DNA of 64,000 bases, taken from contig NZ_CP022522.1 in NCBI RefSeq assembly GCF_002850255.1, positions 624,097 to 688,096 of the forward strand, in the 5' to 3' direction. The notes beneath the pieces were generated by a model. That model was not told the DNA's origin and made no database searches. It saw only the letters and a list, made by a program, of their open reading frames with translations. Below, piece after piece: positions 17,455 to 27,026 of this stretch; within the stretch, counting starts at the first letter, position 1, and the number at the start of each line of letters is the position of its first letter. The position numbers and the translations under genes are program-made. The DNA comes from Pseudoalteromonas sp. NC201. GTDB lineage: Bacteria > Pseudomonadota > Gammaproteobacteria > Enterobacterales > Alteromonadaceae.

Positions 17455-17834
17455 TAAATATATTGAGAAGGGTTGAGTCAGGCAGTTGTGTCCCTAGATG
17501 GTAGATGAATAGACGTTCTATCTTAGTGAGACTGTATTAATTAGCTCTTCGTTCTATATTTAGTGTGTTAGTTGCGAAATGGTGAATAAAACGGGTTGTG
17601 CTAAATAAAGGGCTCAGGTGAAAATTTGCGGGATTAAGACACAAATTCTTATCACATAGCAGATAAAACACGGAACTAAGAGTGAGAACAGCTGCAAAAC
17701 CTAGTACTCACTTGCGATTAACAATCGTGCATGCTTTAATTAGCCCACGAAATTTCTGTTGTCTATACGTTATTAAGTAAAAGGCAATAAAAGTAATTAA
17801 AAGAAAAGACTATAAACACTTTTGGGAAGATACA
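17455..17834. other. Untranslated leader between ops and wza
   Basis: About 380 bases with no supported frame; long leaders downstream of JUMPstart are common in RfaH-controlled polysaccharide operons. Confidence 0.5.
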
Positions 17835-18950
17835 ATGGCGCTACGCTGTAAAACTATCATTGCTTCAACTGTATTACTTGCAATGAGTGGCTGTACACTC
17901 GTTCCAGGTGGCCATTTCGAAGGAATAGGTTCTGGTGAACAAACTGCAAACCTTGAGCGAGATCTTGAAAAAGTAAATATTCATATTATCGACTCGCAAT
18001 TGGTGCAAGAACATAAAATCAAACGAGCGAAACAAATTGATCACTCGTCGCTCGCGGGTATTGATGTTTCAAATTATGAATATCGTCTTGGCGTAGGTGA
18101 TGTAATCACCATTGGTGTGTGGGATCATCCTGAACTCACCATTCCAGCAGCTGTACAACGAACAGCAGAGTTTGACGGTTTCCGTGTTCAAGCCGATGGT
18201 ACAATCAACTTTGCTTATGCGCCAAAGGTTCCTGCTGCTGGTCGCACAGTAACCGAGCTTAGAACTGACCTTGCAAAAAGGCTAAGTCGTGTTATTGAAG
18301 AGCCGCAAATCGACGTAAAAGTGGTTGGTTTTAAAAGCCAAAAAGCATATGTAACTGGTGAAGTTACAAAACCTGGTGTGTATCCAATCACAGAAACTCC
18401 AGTGACACTCATTGATGCTATCAACCAAGCCGGCGGTTTAACAGAAAGCGCAGATTGGGAAACGGTAACCTTTACACGTGGTGACAAAACTGAAGTTATT
18501 CAACTCGATGATTTTTATGCCGAAGGTGATATTTCACAAAACCGCTTACTTAGACACGGTGATATTGTACACGTAAGTCGTAATGATAAACGCAACGTGT
18601 ATGTGTTGGGTGATGTGATTAAAGCGGGCAAAGTAGACGTAAACCGCTATGGTTTAAGCCTAGCTGAAGCGCTAACGGATGTTGGTGGCTTTAACGAGCG
18701 TACAGCAGACGCAAACGGTGTTTTTGTCTTGCGTAAGCGCGACCTGCAAAAAGATGGTGTGCTTGCAGATGTATATCAGCTACATGCTAAAAACGTAGCC
18801 TCTTTAGTACTTGCTGAACAGTTTGAACTTGAGCCACAAGATATTGTGTATGTGACTAGCGCGCCACTTGCTCGTTGGAACAAAGTTATCAGTTTATTAT
18901 TGCCTTCACTGTCTACAGTGGATGCGATTCAAGATATAGAAAATCAGTAA
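17835..18950 (+). CDS. wza: Outer-membrane polysaccharide export lipoprotein Wza
   Basis: 371 residues with a lipoprotein signal (LLAMSGC, Cys20). After a linker, the Poly_export (PES) domain begins with YEYRLGVGDVITIGVWDHPEL, followed by SLBB domains (KAYVTGEVTKPGVYP; NVYVLGDVIKAGKVDV). The C-terminal segment LARWNKVISLLLPSLSTVDAI corresponds to the amphipathic helix that forms the octameric outer-membrane pore in Wza. It exports polymer made by the Wzy pathway and opens the operon of wzb and wzc. Length matches E. coli Wza (379). Confidence 0.96.
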   Translation: MALRCKTIIASTVLLAMSGCTLVPGGHFEGIGSGEQTANLERDLEKVNIHIIDSQLVQEHKIKRAKQIDHSSLAGIDVSNYEYRLGVGDVITIGVWDHPELTIPAAVQRTAEFDGFRVQADGTINFAYAPKVPAAGRTVTELRTDLAKRLSRVIEEPQIDVKVVGFKSQKAYVTGEVTKPGVYPITETPVTLIDAINQAGGLTESADWETVTFTRGDKTEVIQLDDFYAEGDISQNRLLRHGDIVHVSRNDKRNVYVLGDVIKAGKVDVNRYGLSLAEALTDVGGFNERTADANGVFVLRKRDLQKDGVLADVYQLHAKNVASLVLAEQFELEPQDIVYVTSAPLARWNKVISLLLPSLSTVDAIQDIENQ

Positions 18951-18962
18951 TTGTGAGTACTC

Positions 18963-19397
18963 ATGTTTGATAGTGTTTTAATGGTTTGTGCAGGTAACAT
19001 CTGCCGCAGTCCTACGGCAGAGTATCTGCTAAAAAACAAACTAAGTGGCAAAAATGTAGCTGTTTCGTCAGCTGGATTAACCGCCCTAGAAGGAAAAGCC
19101 GCTGATGCATTAGCGCAGGAGTTGGCGAAAGAACAAGGAATCGACATGAGTGAGCACCAAGGTCGCCAGTTAACTGGTACCTTGGTCGCACAAAATAGTC
19201 TCATCCTCGTAATGGAGCAAAGGCATTTAACTGACCTATGCAGCCGTTACCCTCAAGCTCGTGGCAAAACCTTTTTACTTGGTAAATGGATTGGCGATAA
19301 AGAAATTCCAGATCCGTATCGCCAATCACGTGAAGCGTTTGAGCATGTTTATGAGCTTATCGATAGCGCCTGTGGCGCTTGGCAACAGTATTTATAA
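18963..19397 (+). CDS. wzb: Low-molecular-weight protein tyrosine phosphatase Wzb
   Basis: 144 residues. The phosphatase loop is C9-AGNIC-R15-S near the N-terminus and the general-acid motif IPDPYRQS lies near residue 119. Wzb removes phosphate from the tyrosine tail of Wzc, and cycling of phosphorylation controls polymer synthesis. It lies 12 bases after wza. Confidence 0.95.
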   Translation: MFDSVLMVCAGNICRSPTAEYLLKNKLSGKNVAVSSAGLTALEGKAADALAQELAKEQGIDMSEHQGRQLTGTLVAQNSLILVMEQRHLTDLCSRYPQARGKTFLLGKWIGDKEIPDPYRQSREAFEHVYELIDSACGAWQQYL

Positions 19398-19411
19398 GGA
19401 TCCGTGAGTAT

Positions 19412-21646
19412 ATGAATGCTCAGCCAAATCTTATCTCTAACCAAAAGTCATCAAAAGAAGAGACGCAAGAAATCGATTTAATGGCGCTAGTTGGCGCATT
19501 ATTAGATGCTAAGTTTTTTATCGCAGGCATTACTGCACTATTTATGCTGTTAGGTATAGCCTACGCAATATTTAGCACGCCAATCTACCAAGCAACTGCA
19601 ATGGTACAGGTAGAGGAAAAGGGCGGTTCTGTTCCCGGTTTTGATGATATGTCTGGTATGTTTGAAAGTACCTCTGCCGCAGTAACCGAAATTGAGCTAC
19701 TAAAATCTAGAAGCGTCATTGGTGAAGCGGTCGATACATTAAATTTAGATACCGTTGTTGAGCCAAAACTATTTCCACTATTTGGTGGCCGCAGCTTCCG
19801 TAAATTTGTTGCACAAAGTGAAGGCGAAGTAGCAGAGTCAAGCCTTGGCGCAAGCTCTTATGCGTGGGGCGGTGAGCAAGTTGAAATACACCGATTTAAA
19901 GTGCCAAGTAGTGCCATAGGTACTTCTTTTATTTTACAAGCTAGGGCTGAAGAGTCATTTGCATTATTAACTAGTGATGGTGACGAAGTACTTGCAGGTA
20001 AAGTGGGCGAAGAAGTAAAGCAAGGTCAATTTGAGCTGACCATTAAGACTTTGATAGCACGTCCAGAGACCGAGTTTTCAATCGTTAAACGTAACCGTCT
20101 TCAGACGATTTTAGATCTGCAAAGTGCAATATCAGCGTCTGAGAAGGGGAAGGACTCAGGTATTATTAACTTGGCACTTCAGAGTGCTAGTCCTGAATAT
20201 GCAGAAAAAGTGTTAGATAAAGTGGCTGGTATTTATGTGCGTCGCAACGTAGAGCGTAATAGCGCGGAGGCGCAGCAGTCTCTTGAGTTTTTAGAGGTGC
20301 AGCTTCCAGAAGTTAAACGTAACCTAGAGCGTGCAGAAAAAGCCTTTAATGACTACCAAATTCGCCAAGAATCTATTGATATTAGCCTAGAAACACAGGG
20401 CGTTTTAGAACAAATTGTAAAACTAGAAACTAAACTACAAGAGTTAGAGCTAAAGCGTTTAGAACTTGGCCGTAAATTTAAACGTGAACACCCCTCTTAC
20501 CGCGGTGTGGTAGAGCAAATTGATACCGTAAAGCGCCAACGCAACGAATTAGCTGGTGAAGTACAAGGCTTACCAGAGACTCAGCGCGAGCTGCTACGCT
20601 TAAAGCGTGATGTAGAAGTAAATAACGAAATCTACACGCTGCTTTTGGGTAAAACGCAAGAGTTAGATATTGTGCGTGCGGGTACGGTAGGTAACGTTCG
20701 CATAGTGGACTACGCAGAGGTAAATACTACTCAGCCAGTCAAACCTCAAAAAGCACTAATCGTTGTGATGGCAACCATGTTGGGTGGAATGTTAGCCGTT
20801 GCGATTGTACTGGTGCAAAAAGCGCTGCATAAAGGTATTGAAGACCCAGCGGAAATAGAAGCATTAGGTTTGCCAGTATACGCCAGCGTGCCATTCTCAG
20901 AGTACCAAGTAAAACTCACAGGTTTTGCAAAGGCGCGCAAGGGCAAAGTGGCAAAGGCAAAATCGATACTTGCCATGGATAACCCTGCAGACCTTTCCGT
21001 TGAGGCGCTACGTAGCCTCCGTACTAGCTTGCACTTTGCTATGCTAGAAGCAAAAAACAATGTTATTGCTATCTCAGGCCCAAGTCCTGGCGTGGGTAAA
21101 TCCTTTATTACCGTAAACCTTGCCACTGTGCTGGCACAAAGTGGCAAACGCATTCTTGTTATTGACGCTGATATGCGTAAAGGCTACCTGCAAACTCAGT
21201 TTGGCATGAAATGGGATGACGGTTTAAGTGATTACCTCTCTGGCCGATTGAATTTAGCGCAGGTGATTAAGCCAAGCCAAGTTGAAGGCTTGCAAGTAAT
21301 GACCCGAGGCCAAATACCGCCTAACCCTTCAGAGCTACTAATGCATGAAAACTTTAGCAAGTTGATTGGTGAAGTGAGCAAAATGTACGACTTAGTTATT
21401 GTTGATACCCCTCCAATCTTAGCGGTAACAGACCCTGCTATTGTGAGTGCGCATGCAGGCACAACATTACTAGTAACCCGTTTTGGTCAAAACCATGCAA
21501 AAGAGCTAGAAATTACACGAAATCGTTTTGAGCAAAATGGTATTGATGTAAAAGGGGTGGTATTCAACGGTGTTGTTCGTAAATCAACTAATGCCTATGG
21601 TTACTACGGCTACTACAACTACGAGTACAAATCAGATAAAGCATAG
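19412..21646 (+). CDS. wzc: Tyrosine autokinase and co-polymerase Wzc
   Basis: 744 residues from ATG 19412; an upstream in-frame TTG at 19379 overlaps wzb and is less likely. Wzz-like domain with membrane helices at about 37-58 and 446-468, a periplasmic coiled-coil region (about 285-400) and a cytoplasmic BY-kinase with Walker A GPSPGVGKS from residue 556, Walker A' ILVIDADMRKG and Walker B LVIVDTPP. The last 20 residues hold seven tyrosines (AYGYYGYYNYEY), the autophosphorylation cluster that Wzb acts on. It couples polymerisation to export through Wza. Confidence 0.96.
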   Translation: MNAQPNLISNQKSSKEETQEIDLMALVGALLDAKFFIAGITALFMLLGIAYAIFSTPIYQATAMVQVEEKGGSVPGFDDMSGMFESTSAAVTEIELLKSRSVIGEAVDTLNLDTVVEPKLFPLFGGRSFRKFVAQSEGEVAESSLGASSYAWGGEQVEIHRFKVPSSAIGTSFILQARAEESFALLTSDGDEVLAGKVGEEVKQGQFELTIKTLIARPETEFSIVKRNRLQTILDLQSAISASEKGKDSGIINLALQSASPEYAEKVLDKVAGIYVRRNVERNSAEAQQSLEFLEVQLPEVKRNLERAEKAFNDYQIRQESIDISLETQGVLEQIVKLETKLQELELKRLELGRKFKREHPSYRGVVEQIDTVKRQRNELAGEVQGLPETQRELLRLKRDVEVNNEIYTLLLGKTQELDIVRAGTVGNVRIVDYAEVNTTQPVKPQKALIVVMATMLGGMLAVAIVLVQKALHKGIEDPAEIEALGLPVYASVPFSEYQVKLTGFAKARKGKVAKAKSILAMDNPADLSVEALRSLRTSLHFAMLEAKNNVIAISGPSPGVGKSFITVNLATVLAQSGKRILVIDADMRKGYLQTQFGMKWDDGLSDYLSGRLNLAQVIKPSQVEGLQVMTRGQIPPNPSELLMHENFSKLIGEVSKMYDLVIVDTPPILAVTDPAIVSAHAGTTLLVTRFGQNHAKELEITRNRFEQNGIDVKGVVFNGVVRKSTNAYGYYGYYNYEYKSDKA

Positions 21647-21667
21647 CAGGTTATGTCGCTGCAACCC

Positions 21668-22240
21668 GTAGCAGCGACTTTACGTCGCGACCCGTAGCAA
21701 CGACTTTATGTTACGACCGTAGCAGCGGCTTTACGTTACGACTCGTATAAGCGACTTTATGTCGCGACTCGTAGCAACGACTTTACATTACGACTCGTAG
21801 CTGCGACTTTATGTCGCGACCCGTAGCAACGACTTTACATTACGACTCGTAGCAGCGACTTTATGTCGCGACCCGTAGCAACGGCTTTACGTTACGACTC
21901 GTAGCAGCGGCTTTACGTTACGACTCGTAGCAGCGGCTTTATGCTGCGACCCGTAGAACGACTTTACGTTACGACTCGTAGCAGCGACTTTATGTCGCGA
22001 CCCGTAGAACGGCTTTATGTCGCGACTCGTAGAACGGCTTTACGTTACGATTCGTAGCAGCGACTTTACGTCGCGACTCGTGGCAACGACTTTATGTCGC
22101 GACTTGTAGCAACGATTTTATGTTACGACTCGTAGCAGCGACTTTACGTTACGACTCGTAGCAACGACTTTACGTTACGACTCGTAGAACGGCTTTACGT
22201 TACGACCCGTAGCAGCGACTTTACGTCGCGACTCGTAACA
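21668..22240 (+). repeat. Tandem REP array, about 22 head-to-tail units of 26 bp
   Basis: Each unit starts GTAG (a few degenerate), then a short inverted repeat around ACTTTA/GCTTTA, ending CGAC plus two spacer bases (CC or TC). Two stem versions alternate: AGCGAC with GTCGCG, and AACGAC with GTTACG. All units point the same way. The array fills the gap between wzc and tviB inside the RfaH-controlled operon, so it is probably transcribed as a string of hairpins. Confidence 0.93.
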
Positions 22241-22343
22241 AAAATTAAAATTGCGGCCAAATAAAACGACAAGAGCGGTCGGACATATTCCTTAACTTTC
22301 TTCTAAAGAAATCAAAATTAAACATTCACCAAGCGAGATGTAT

Positions 22344-23618
22344 ATGGATTTAAATAAAGTAAAAATTGGTGTTATAGGGCTAGGCTACGTCGGCCTTCCT
22401 CTAGCGGTAGAATTTGGAAAAAAATATGCAACACTTGGTTTTGATATTAACCAAAACCGAGTAAATGAATTACTTGCAGGGCATGACTCAACGCTAGAAG
22501 TCAGTGATGAAGAGCTAAAAGAAGCACCACACTTGCAATACTCTTATAACGTAGGCGATCTTAAAGCGTGCAATCTATACATCGTAACTGTACCTACTCC
22601 AATAGATAATCACAAACAGCCTGACTTAACACCACTAATTAAAGCCAGTGAAATGCTAGGAAAGGTCGTCGACAAGGGCGATATCATTGTTTATGAGTCC
22701 ACTGTATATCCTGGTGCAACAGAAGAAGCATGCTTACCTGTTGTAGAGCAAGTTTCTGGTCTTAAGTTTAATCAAGACTTTTTTGCTGGGTACTCACCTG
22801 AGCGAATTAATCCAGGTGATAAAGAGCACCGAGTAACCAATATTTTAAAAGTAACTAGTGGTTCAACACCTGACGTTGCCGAGTTTGTAGATCAGTTGTA
22901 CAAGTCAATTATTACAGCAGGTACACATAAAGCGAGCTCAATTAAAGTTGCAGAGGCGGCCAAGGTAATAGAAAACACTCAACGTGATGTAAACATTGCC
23001 TTGATAAACGAGCTTTCTATTATTTTTAATAAACTCAATATCGACACTCTTGAAGTACTTGAAGCGGCAGGTACTAAATGGAACTTTTTACCATTCCGCC
23101 CAGGTTTAGTGGGTGGACACTGCATTGGCGTTGACCCATATTATTTAACCCATAAAGCACAAAGTGTTGGTTATCATCCTGAGATGATCTTGGCCGGGCG
23201 TCGTCTAAATGATGGTATGGGTAAACATGTTGTATCTGAGCTAGTCAAAAAAATGCTGAAAAGACGCATTCAGGTAGAAGGTGCAAATGTTTTGGTGATG
23301 GGATTAACCTTTAAGGAAAACTGCCCAGATCTTAGAAATACCAAAGTAGTGGATATTATTACAGAGCTTAGTGAATACAATATCAACGTAGATATTGTAG
23401 ACCCTTGGTGTTCAAATGAAGAAGCACAACATGAATATGGTCTCTCATTGACTTCTGAACACAAGCAAGGCCACTACGATGCGATTATTCTCGCTGTAGG
23501 TCACAATGAGTTTAAAGAGCTTGGTGCTGAGGAAATCAAAAAACTAGGCAAAAAGGAGCACGTATTGTACGACTTAAAATATGTGCTACCAAAACAAGCC
23601 GTGGATATCCGCCTATAA
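22344..23618 (+). CDS. tviB: UDP-N-acetylglucosamine 6-dehydrogenase TviB
   Basis: 424 residues from ATG 22344, with GCGAG six to eight bases upstream; ATG 22338 is the alternative. NAD-binding motif [14 protein letters not shown] at the N-terminus, [13 protein letters not shown], the central-domain [15 protein letters not shown], and the catalytic cysteine in [11 protein letters not shown] (about Cys260). From memory it is very close in pattern to Salmonella Vi-antigen TviB, including the ending [11 protein letters not shown]. It oxidises UDP-GlcNAc to UDP-GlcNAcA, which TviC, encoded next, epimerises to UDP-GalNAcA. Confidence 0.93.
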   Translation: MDLNKVKIGVIGLGYVGLPLAVEFGKKYATLGFDINQNRVNELLAGHDSTLEVSDEELKEAPHLQYSYNVGDLKACNLYIVTVPTPIDNHKQPDLTPLIKASEMLGKVVDKGDIIVYESTVYPGATEEACLPVVEQVSGLKFNQDFFAGYSPERINPGDKEHRVTNILKVTSGSTPDVAEFVDQLYKSIITAGTHKASSIKVAEAAKVIENTQRDVNIALINELSIIFNKLNIDTLEVLEAAGTKWNFLPFRPGLVGGHCIGVDPYYLTHKAQSVGYHPEMILAGRRLNDGMGKHVVSELVKKMLKRRIQVEGANVLVMGLTFKENCPDLRNTKVVDIITELSEYNINVDIVDPWCSNEEAQHEYGLSLTSEHKQGHYDAIILAVGHNEFKELGAEEIKKLGKKEHVLYDLKYVLPKQAVDIRL

Positions 23619-23637
23619 AAAGCGGACCTTAGCCGAG

Positions 23638-23672
23638 AAAAAGGGTTTGTTAATAACCCTTTTTAATTTTTT
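23638..23672 (+). terminator. Intrinsic terminator inside the EPS operon
   Basis: AAAAAGGGTT at 23638-23647 pairs perfectly with AACCCTTTTT at 23655-23664, followed by AATTTTTT. It separates tviB from tviC. RfaH would be expected to help polymerase past it; without RfaH it should cut downstream expression. Confidence 0.75.
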
Positions 23673-23697
23673 GAACTGAAAACCCGAAGAGTTTCTC

Positions 23698-24720
23698 ATG
23701 TCTCGTTACGAAGAAGTTAAAGCTGAACTACAAAACAATCCAAAAGTCTGGCTAGTCACTGGTGTGGCTGGATTTATAGGCTCCAATCTACTTGAAACGC
23801 TATTAAAGCTAGGCCAAAAAGTAATAGGACTAGATAACTTTGCCACGGGCCACCAACATAATTTAGATGAAGTACAAAGCCTAGTGACTACAGAGCAGTG
23901 GCAGCGGTTTACTTTTATTGAAGGTGATATTAGAGATTACGCCACTTGTGAAACTGCTGTAAGTAACGTTGATTACGTTTTACACCAAGCCGCACTGGGT
24001 TCAGTGCCCAGATCAATCGCAGATCCAATTACCAGCAACGCTGCCAATATCACGGGCTTTTTGAATATGCTCCAAGCTGCGAAAGAAGCCAACGTGGAAA
24101 GCTTTACCTATGCAGCAAGCAGCTCGACTTACGGTGATCATCCAGCTTTACCTAAAGTGGAAGAGAACATAGGTAATCCACTATCGCCTTATGCTGTAAC
24201 TAAATATGTAAACGAACTTTACGCAGGTGTTTACGCTAGAACCTACGGCTTTAAATCAATTGGCTTACGTTATTTTAATGTATTTGGTCAACGACAGGAT
24301 CCCAATGGCGCTTATGCAGCGGTTATTCCTAAATGGACTGCGGCCATGATAAAAGGGGAAGATGTTTACATTAATGGCGATGGTGAAACTAGTCGTGACT
24401 TTTGCTTTATAGAAAACACAGTGCAAATGAATATTCTTGCAGCCACTGCACCTGATGAAGCTAAAGATAATGTTTATAATGTAGCTGTGGGTGACAGAAC
24501 AACACTTAATGATTTATATAAATCAATACAGACGGCACTTAAAGAGAGTGATGTAGAGCACACTCAAGAGCCAATTTATCGTGATTTTAGAGCCGGGGAT
24601 GTTCGCCATTCTCAGGCTGATGTCGGTAAAGCAGTTAATAATTTGGGGTATGTTCCTGAGTACAAAATTTTACAAGGTATTAGTAAAGCAATGCCTTGGT
24701 ATGTAGGTTTTTTAAATTAA
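23698..24720 (+). CDS. tviC: UDP-GlcNAcA 4-epimerase TviC (WbpP-like)
   Basis: 340 residues; extended SDR fold with the NAD motif [13 protein letters not shown] near residue 22, [11 protein letters not shown], the active-site serine segment AASSSTYGD and YAVTKYVNE (Tyr-x3-Lys). These features, including SVPRSIADP, are those of the WbpP/TviC group that acts on N-acetylated UDP-hexoses and their uronates. With TviB it would supply UDP-N-acetylgalactosaminuronic acid. It overlaps nothing but abuts the flippase gene without a gap. Confidence 0.92.
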   Translation: MSRYEEVKAELQNNPKVWLVTGVAGFIGSNLLETLLKLGQKVIGLDNFATGHQHNLDEVQSLVTTEQWQRFTFIEGDIRDYATCETAVSNVDYVLHQAALGSVPRSIADPITSNAANITGFLNMLQAAKEANVESFTYAASSSTYGDHPALPKVEENIGNPLSPYAVTKYVNELYAGVYARTYGFKSIGLRYFNVFGQRQDPNGAYAAVIPKWTAAMIKGEDVYINGDGETSRDFCFIENTVQMNILAATAPDEAKDNVYNVAVGDRTTLNDLYKSIQTALKESDVEHTQEPIYRDFRAGDVRHSQADVGKAVNNLGYVPEYKILQGISKAMPWYVGFLN

Positions 24721-25992
24721 ATGCTAAACCAAATCAAAAGCTTTAAAAAAAAATTAGATAAGAGTAAGGATGGCCAAGTTTTAGCTAGCAATTTTAAGTA
24801 TATGATATTACTTCAGTTTACTAGCTATATATTCCCACTACTAACCATCCCATATCTTGCAAAGGTTGTTGGTGTCGAAGGCTTTGGTAAAATTGCTTTC
24901 GCGGCCGCAGTAATGGTTTGGTTTAAAACGATTACTGACTGGGGATTTAATTATACGGCAACACGGGATGTTTCTAGAAATAGAGAGGACCTAGATAAAG
25001 TATCTGAAATTTTTTCAAATGTCCTTTGGGCAAGAGTTTTCTTAAGTCTTATGTCTCTGTTGCTCTTGTTGTTATTAATCGAAGTTGTACCTTATTTTAC
25101 TGAAAATGAAAAAATTCTTTTTGTCACATTTTTAATTGTCCCAGGGCAAATATTCTTCCCTGAATGGTTCTTTCAAGCAATGGAAAGAATGAAGTTTATT
25201 ACAATATTTAACATTGCGTCTAAAACATTGTTTACTGCGTTAGTTTTTGTTTTTATAAAAGAGAAATCTGATTTTATTTTACAGCCGTTATTCATATCTT
25301 TAGGGTACATGGTCTCTGGTTTGGGGGCTATGTACCTAATTACTGTGAGATGGGAAATTAAAGTACGCCGACCAAATTTTCCAGTTATATTAAAAACAAT
25401 AAAAGACAGTACGGATGTTTTTGTTAATAATCTTATGCCTAATTTGTATAACAGTTTTTCAGTAGTCTTGCTTGGCTTCTTTGGTGGAACTGTAGCAAAT
25501 GGCCTGCTTGATGCGGGTAGTAAATTTGTAAATATTAGTCAGCAGTTCATGAATGTAATTTCTCGTGTGTTTTTTCCTTTCTTATCACGGAAAATTAATA
25601 AGCATGATATATATACAAAGTTGCATTTACTTGTCTCTGTAGTGGCTGTTTTACTATTGCTTTTGTTAGCTCCAACTATTATTGGTTTCTTTTTCACCGA
25701 GGAGTTTTATGAGGCAGTGCCGGTATTGCAAATAATGTCCCTCTCGATAATTTTTACATCATTGATAAGTATATATGGAACAAACTACATGCTTATAAAG
25801 GGTTATGAAAGGGAGTTAAGGAATTTAACGATTGCAAGTTCAATAATTGGTTTTATTATCTCTTTCCCATTGATTTATTACCATGGGTTCATTGGGGCTG
25901 CTATAACCATTACTGTAACTAGAGCTATTCTCGGTTTAGCAATAACTTATAAATCATATCTATTGAGAAAAAATAATAAGAGGGCTATATGA
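24721..25992 (+). CDS. wzx: Wzx-type polysaccharide flippase
   Basis: 423 residues with about 12 membrane helices; a MOP/RfbX-type start (FKYMILLQFTSYIFPLLTIPYLAKVVGVEGFGKIAFA) is characteristic of O-antigen flippases. It moves undecaprenyl-diphosphate-linked repeat units across the inner membrane. The start codon follows directly after the tviC stop, and the end overlaps the next gene by ATGA. From here to about 33 kb the coding sequence is conspicuously AT-rich compared with wza-wzc. Confidence 0.92.
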   Translation: MLNQIKSFKKKLDKSKDGQVLASNFKYMILLQFTSYIFPLLTIPYLAKVVGVEGFGKIAFAAAVMVWFKTITDWGFNYTATRDVSRNREDLDKVSEIFSNVLWARVFLSLMSLLLLLLLIEVVPYFTENEKILFVTFLIVPGQIFFPEWFFQAMERMKFITIFNIASKTLFTALVFVFIKEKSDFILQPLFISLGYMVSGLGAMYLITVRWEIKVRRPNFPVILKTIKDSTDVFVNNLMPNLYNSFSVVLLGFFGGTVANGLLDAGSKFVNISQQFMNVISRVFFPFLSRKINKHDIYTKLHLLVSVVAVLLLLLLAPTIIGFFFTEEFYEAVPVLQIMSLSIIFTSLISIYGTNYMLIKGYERELRNLTIASSIIGFIISFPLIYYHGFIGAAITITVTRAILGLAITYKSYLLRKNNKRAI

Positions 25993-27026
25993 AAATAGCT
26001 ATACACCATAGAAAGGGAAGTTTTTCTGAACGCTGGATTGATTACTGTGAAAAAAATAATGTTAGCTATAAAGTTGTAAACGCTTTTGAGTCTAATGTTA
26101 TAGAGCAGATTAAAGGCTGCGCAGCATTTATGTGGCATCATCATCATGGTGATGCAAAAGATGTAATTGCGGCAAAGAAGATTCTCTTTGCGTTGGAGCA
26201 TGCCGGTATCAAAGTATTTCCAAATTTTCGTACTGGATGGCACTTTGATGATAAAGTAGCGCAAAAGTATTTATTTGAAGCAATAGGCGCACCTGTTGTA
26301 CCAAGTTACGTTTTTTACGATAAAGCTAATGCTCTAGCTTGGGCTAAAAGTATCAATTACCCAAAAGTATTTAAACTTAAGGGAGGGGCGGGCTCCGCGA
26401 ACGTACGGCTTATTAATAATAAGCGTGAGGCATATAAAGTTATAAATAAATCCTTTGGTCGAGGCTTTTCCCAGTTTGATAAGTTAAATAATCTTAAAGA
26501 TAAACTTGCAAAATATCTATCAAAACAGGAGAGTGGAAAAGAGCTATTAAAAGCATTTGCTAAACTATTTATATCAAGTAGTTTTGCAAGAAAGCATCAT
26601 CGTGAAAGCGGTTATGTATATTTTCAAGATTTTATAGAAAATAATGATTCTGACTTAAGAGTTATTGTTATTGATAATAAAGCTTTCGCAGTTAAAAGAA
26701 TGGTACGTGAGGGCGATTTTCGAGCTTCAGGTAGTGGAGTGAAAGTCTTTGATAAAGAAAGTATTGATATTAACTGTATAAAGATTGCGTTTGAAGTTAA
26801 TGAACGGCTATGTTCGCAATCTGCTGCTTTTGATTTTATTTGGGATAATAATGGTAAACCATATTTGGTTGAAGTAAGTTATGGGTTTGCTATTGATTTT
26901 TATGACCCTTGCCCAGGGTATTGGGATAATAATTTGCAATGGCAAATAGGGGAGTTCAACCCTCAAGAGTGGATGGTTGAAAGTTTAATTGATAGTTTGA
27001 ATAATAATGAAGCCCGTGATAATTAA
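25989..27026 (+). CDS. ATP-grasp family enzyme in the EPS operon
   Basis: 345 residues. A preATP-like N-terminal domain (1-95) contains a His-rich MWHHHHGD, then an ATP-grasp fold: KVFKLKGGAGSANVRLI (glycine-rich ATP lid), YFQDFIENNDSDLRVIVI (around 212-230) and the metal-binding end AAFDFIWDNNGKPYLVEVSYGF. ATP-grasp enzymes join a carboxylate to an amine or thiol through an acyl phosphate. In an operon making GalNAcA, it could amidate the uronic acid or attach an amino acid; this is inferred, and the substrate is unknown. A helical insert at about 150-200 is unusual. Confidence 0.8.
   Translation: MKIAIHHRKGSFSERWIDYCEKNNVSYKVVNAFESNVIEQIKGCAAFMWHHHHGDAKDVIAAKKILFALEHAGIKVFPNFRTGWHFDDKVAQKYLFEAIGAPVVPSYVFYDKANALAWAKSINYPKVFKLKGGAGSANVRLINNKREAYKVINKSFGRGFSQFDKLNNLKDKLAKYLSKQESGKELLKAFAKLFISSSFARKHHRESGYVYFQDFIENNDSDLRVIVIDNKAFAVKRMVREGDFRASGSGVKVFDKESIDINCIKIAFEVNERLCSQSAAFDFIWDNNGKPYLVEVSYGFAIDFYDPCPGYWDNNLQWQIGEFNPQEWMVESLIDSLNNNEARDN

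Noticed and set aside
21668..22240. CRISPR array
   Set aside because: Units are 24-base palindromic repeats with only two spacer bases; there are no unique spacers and no cas genes.
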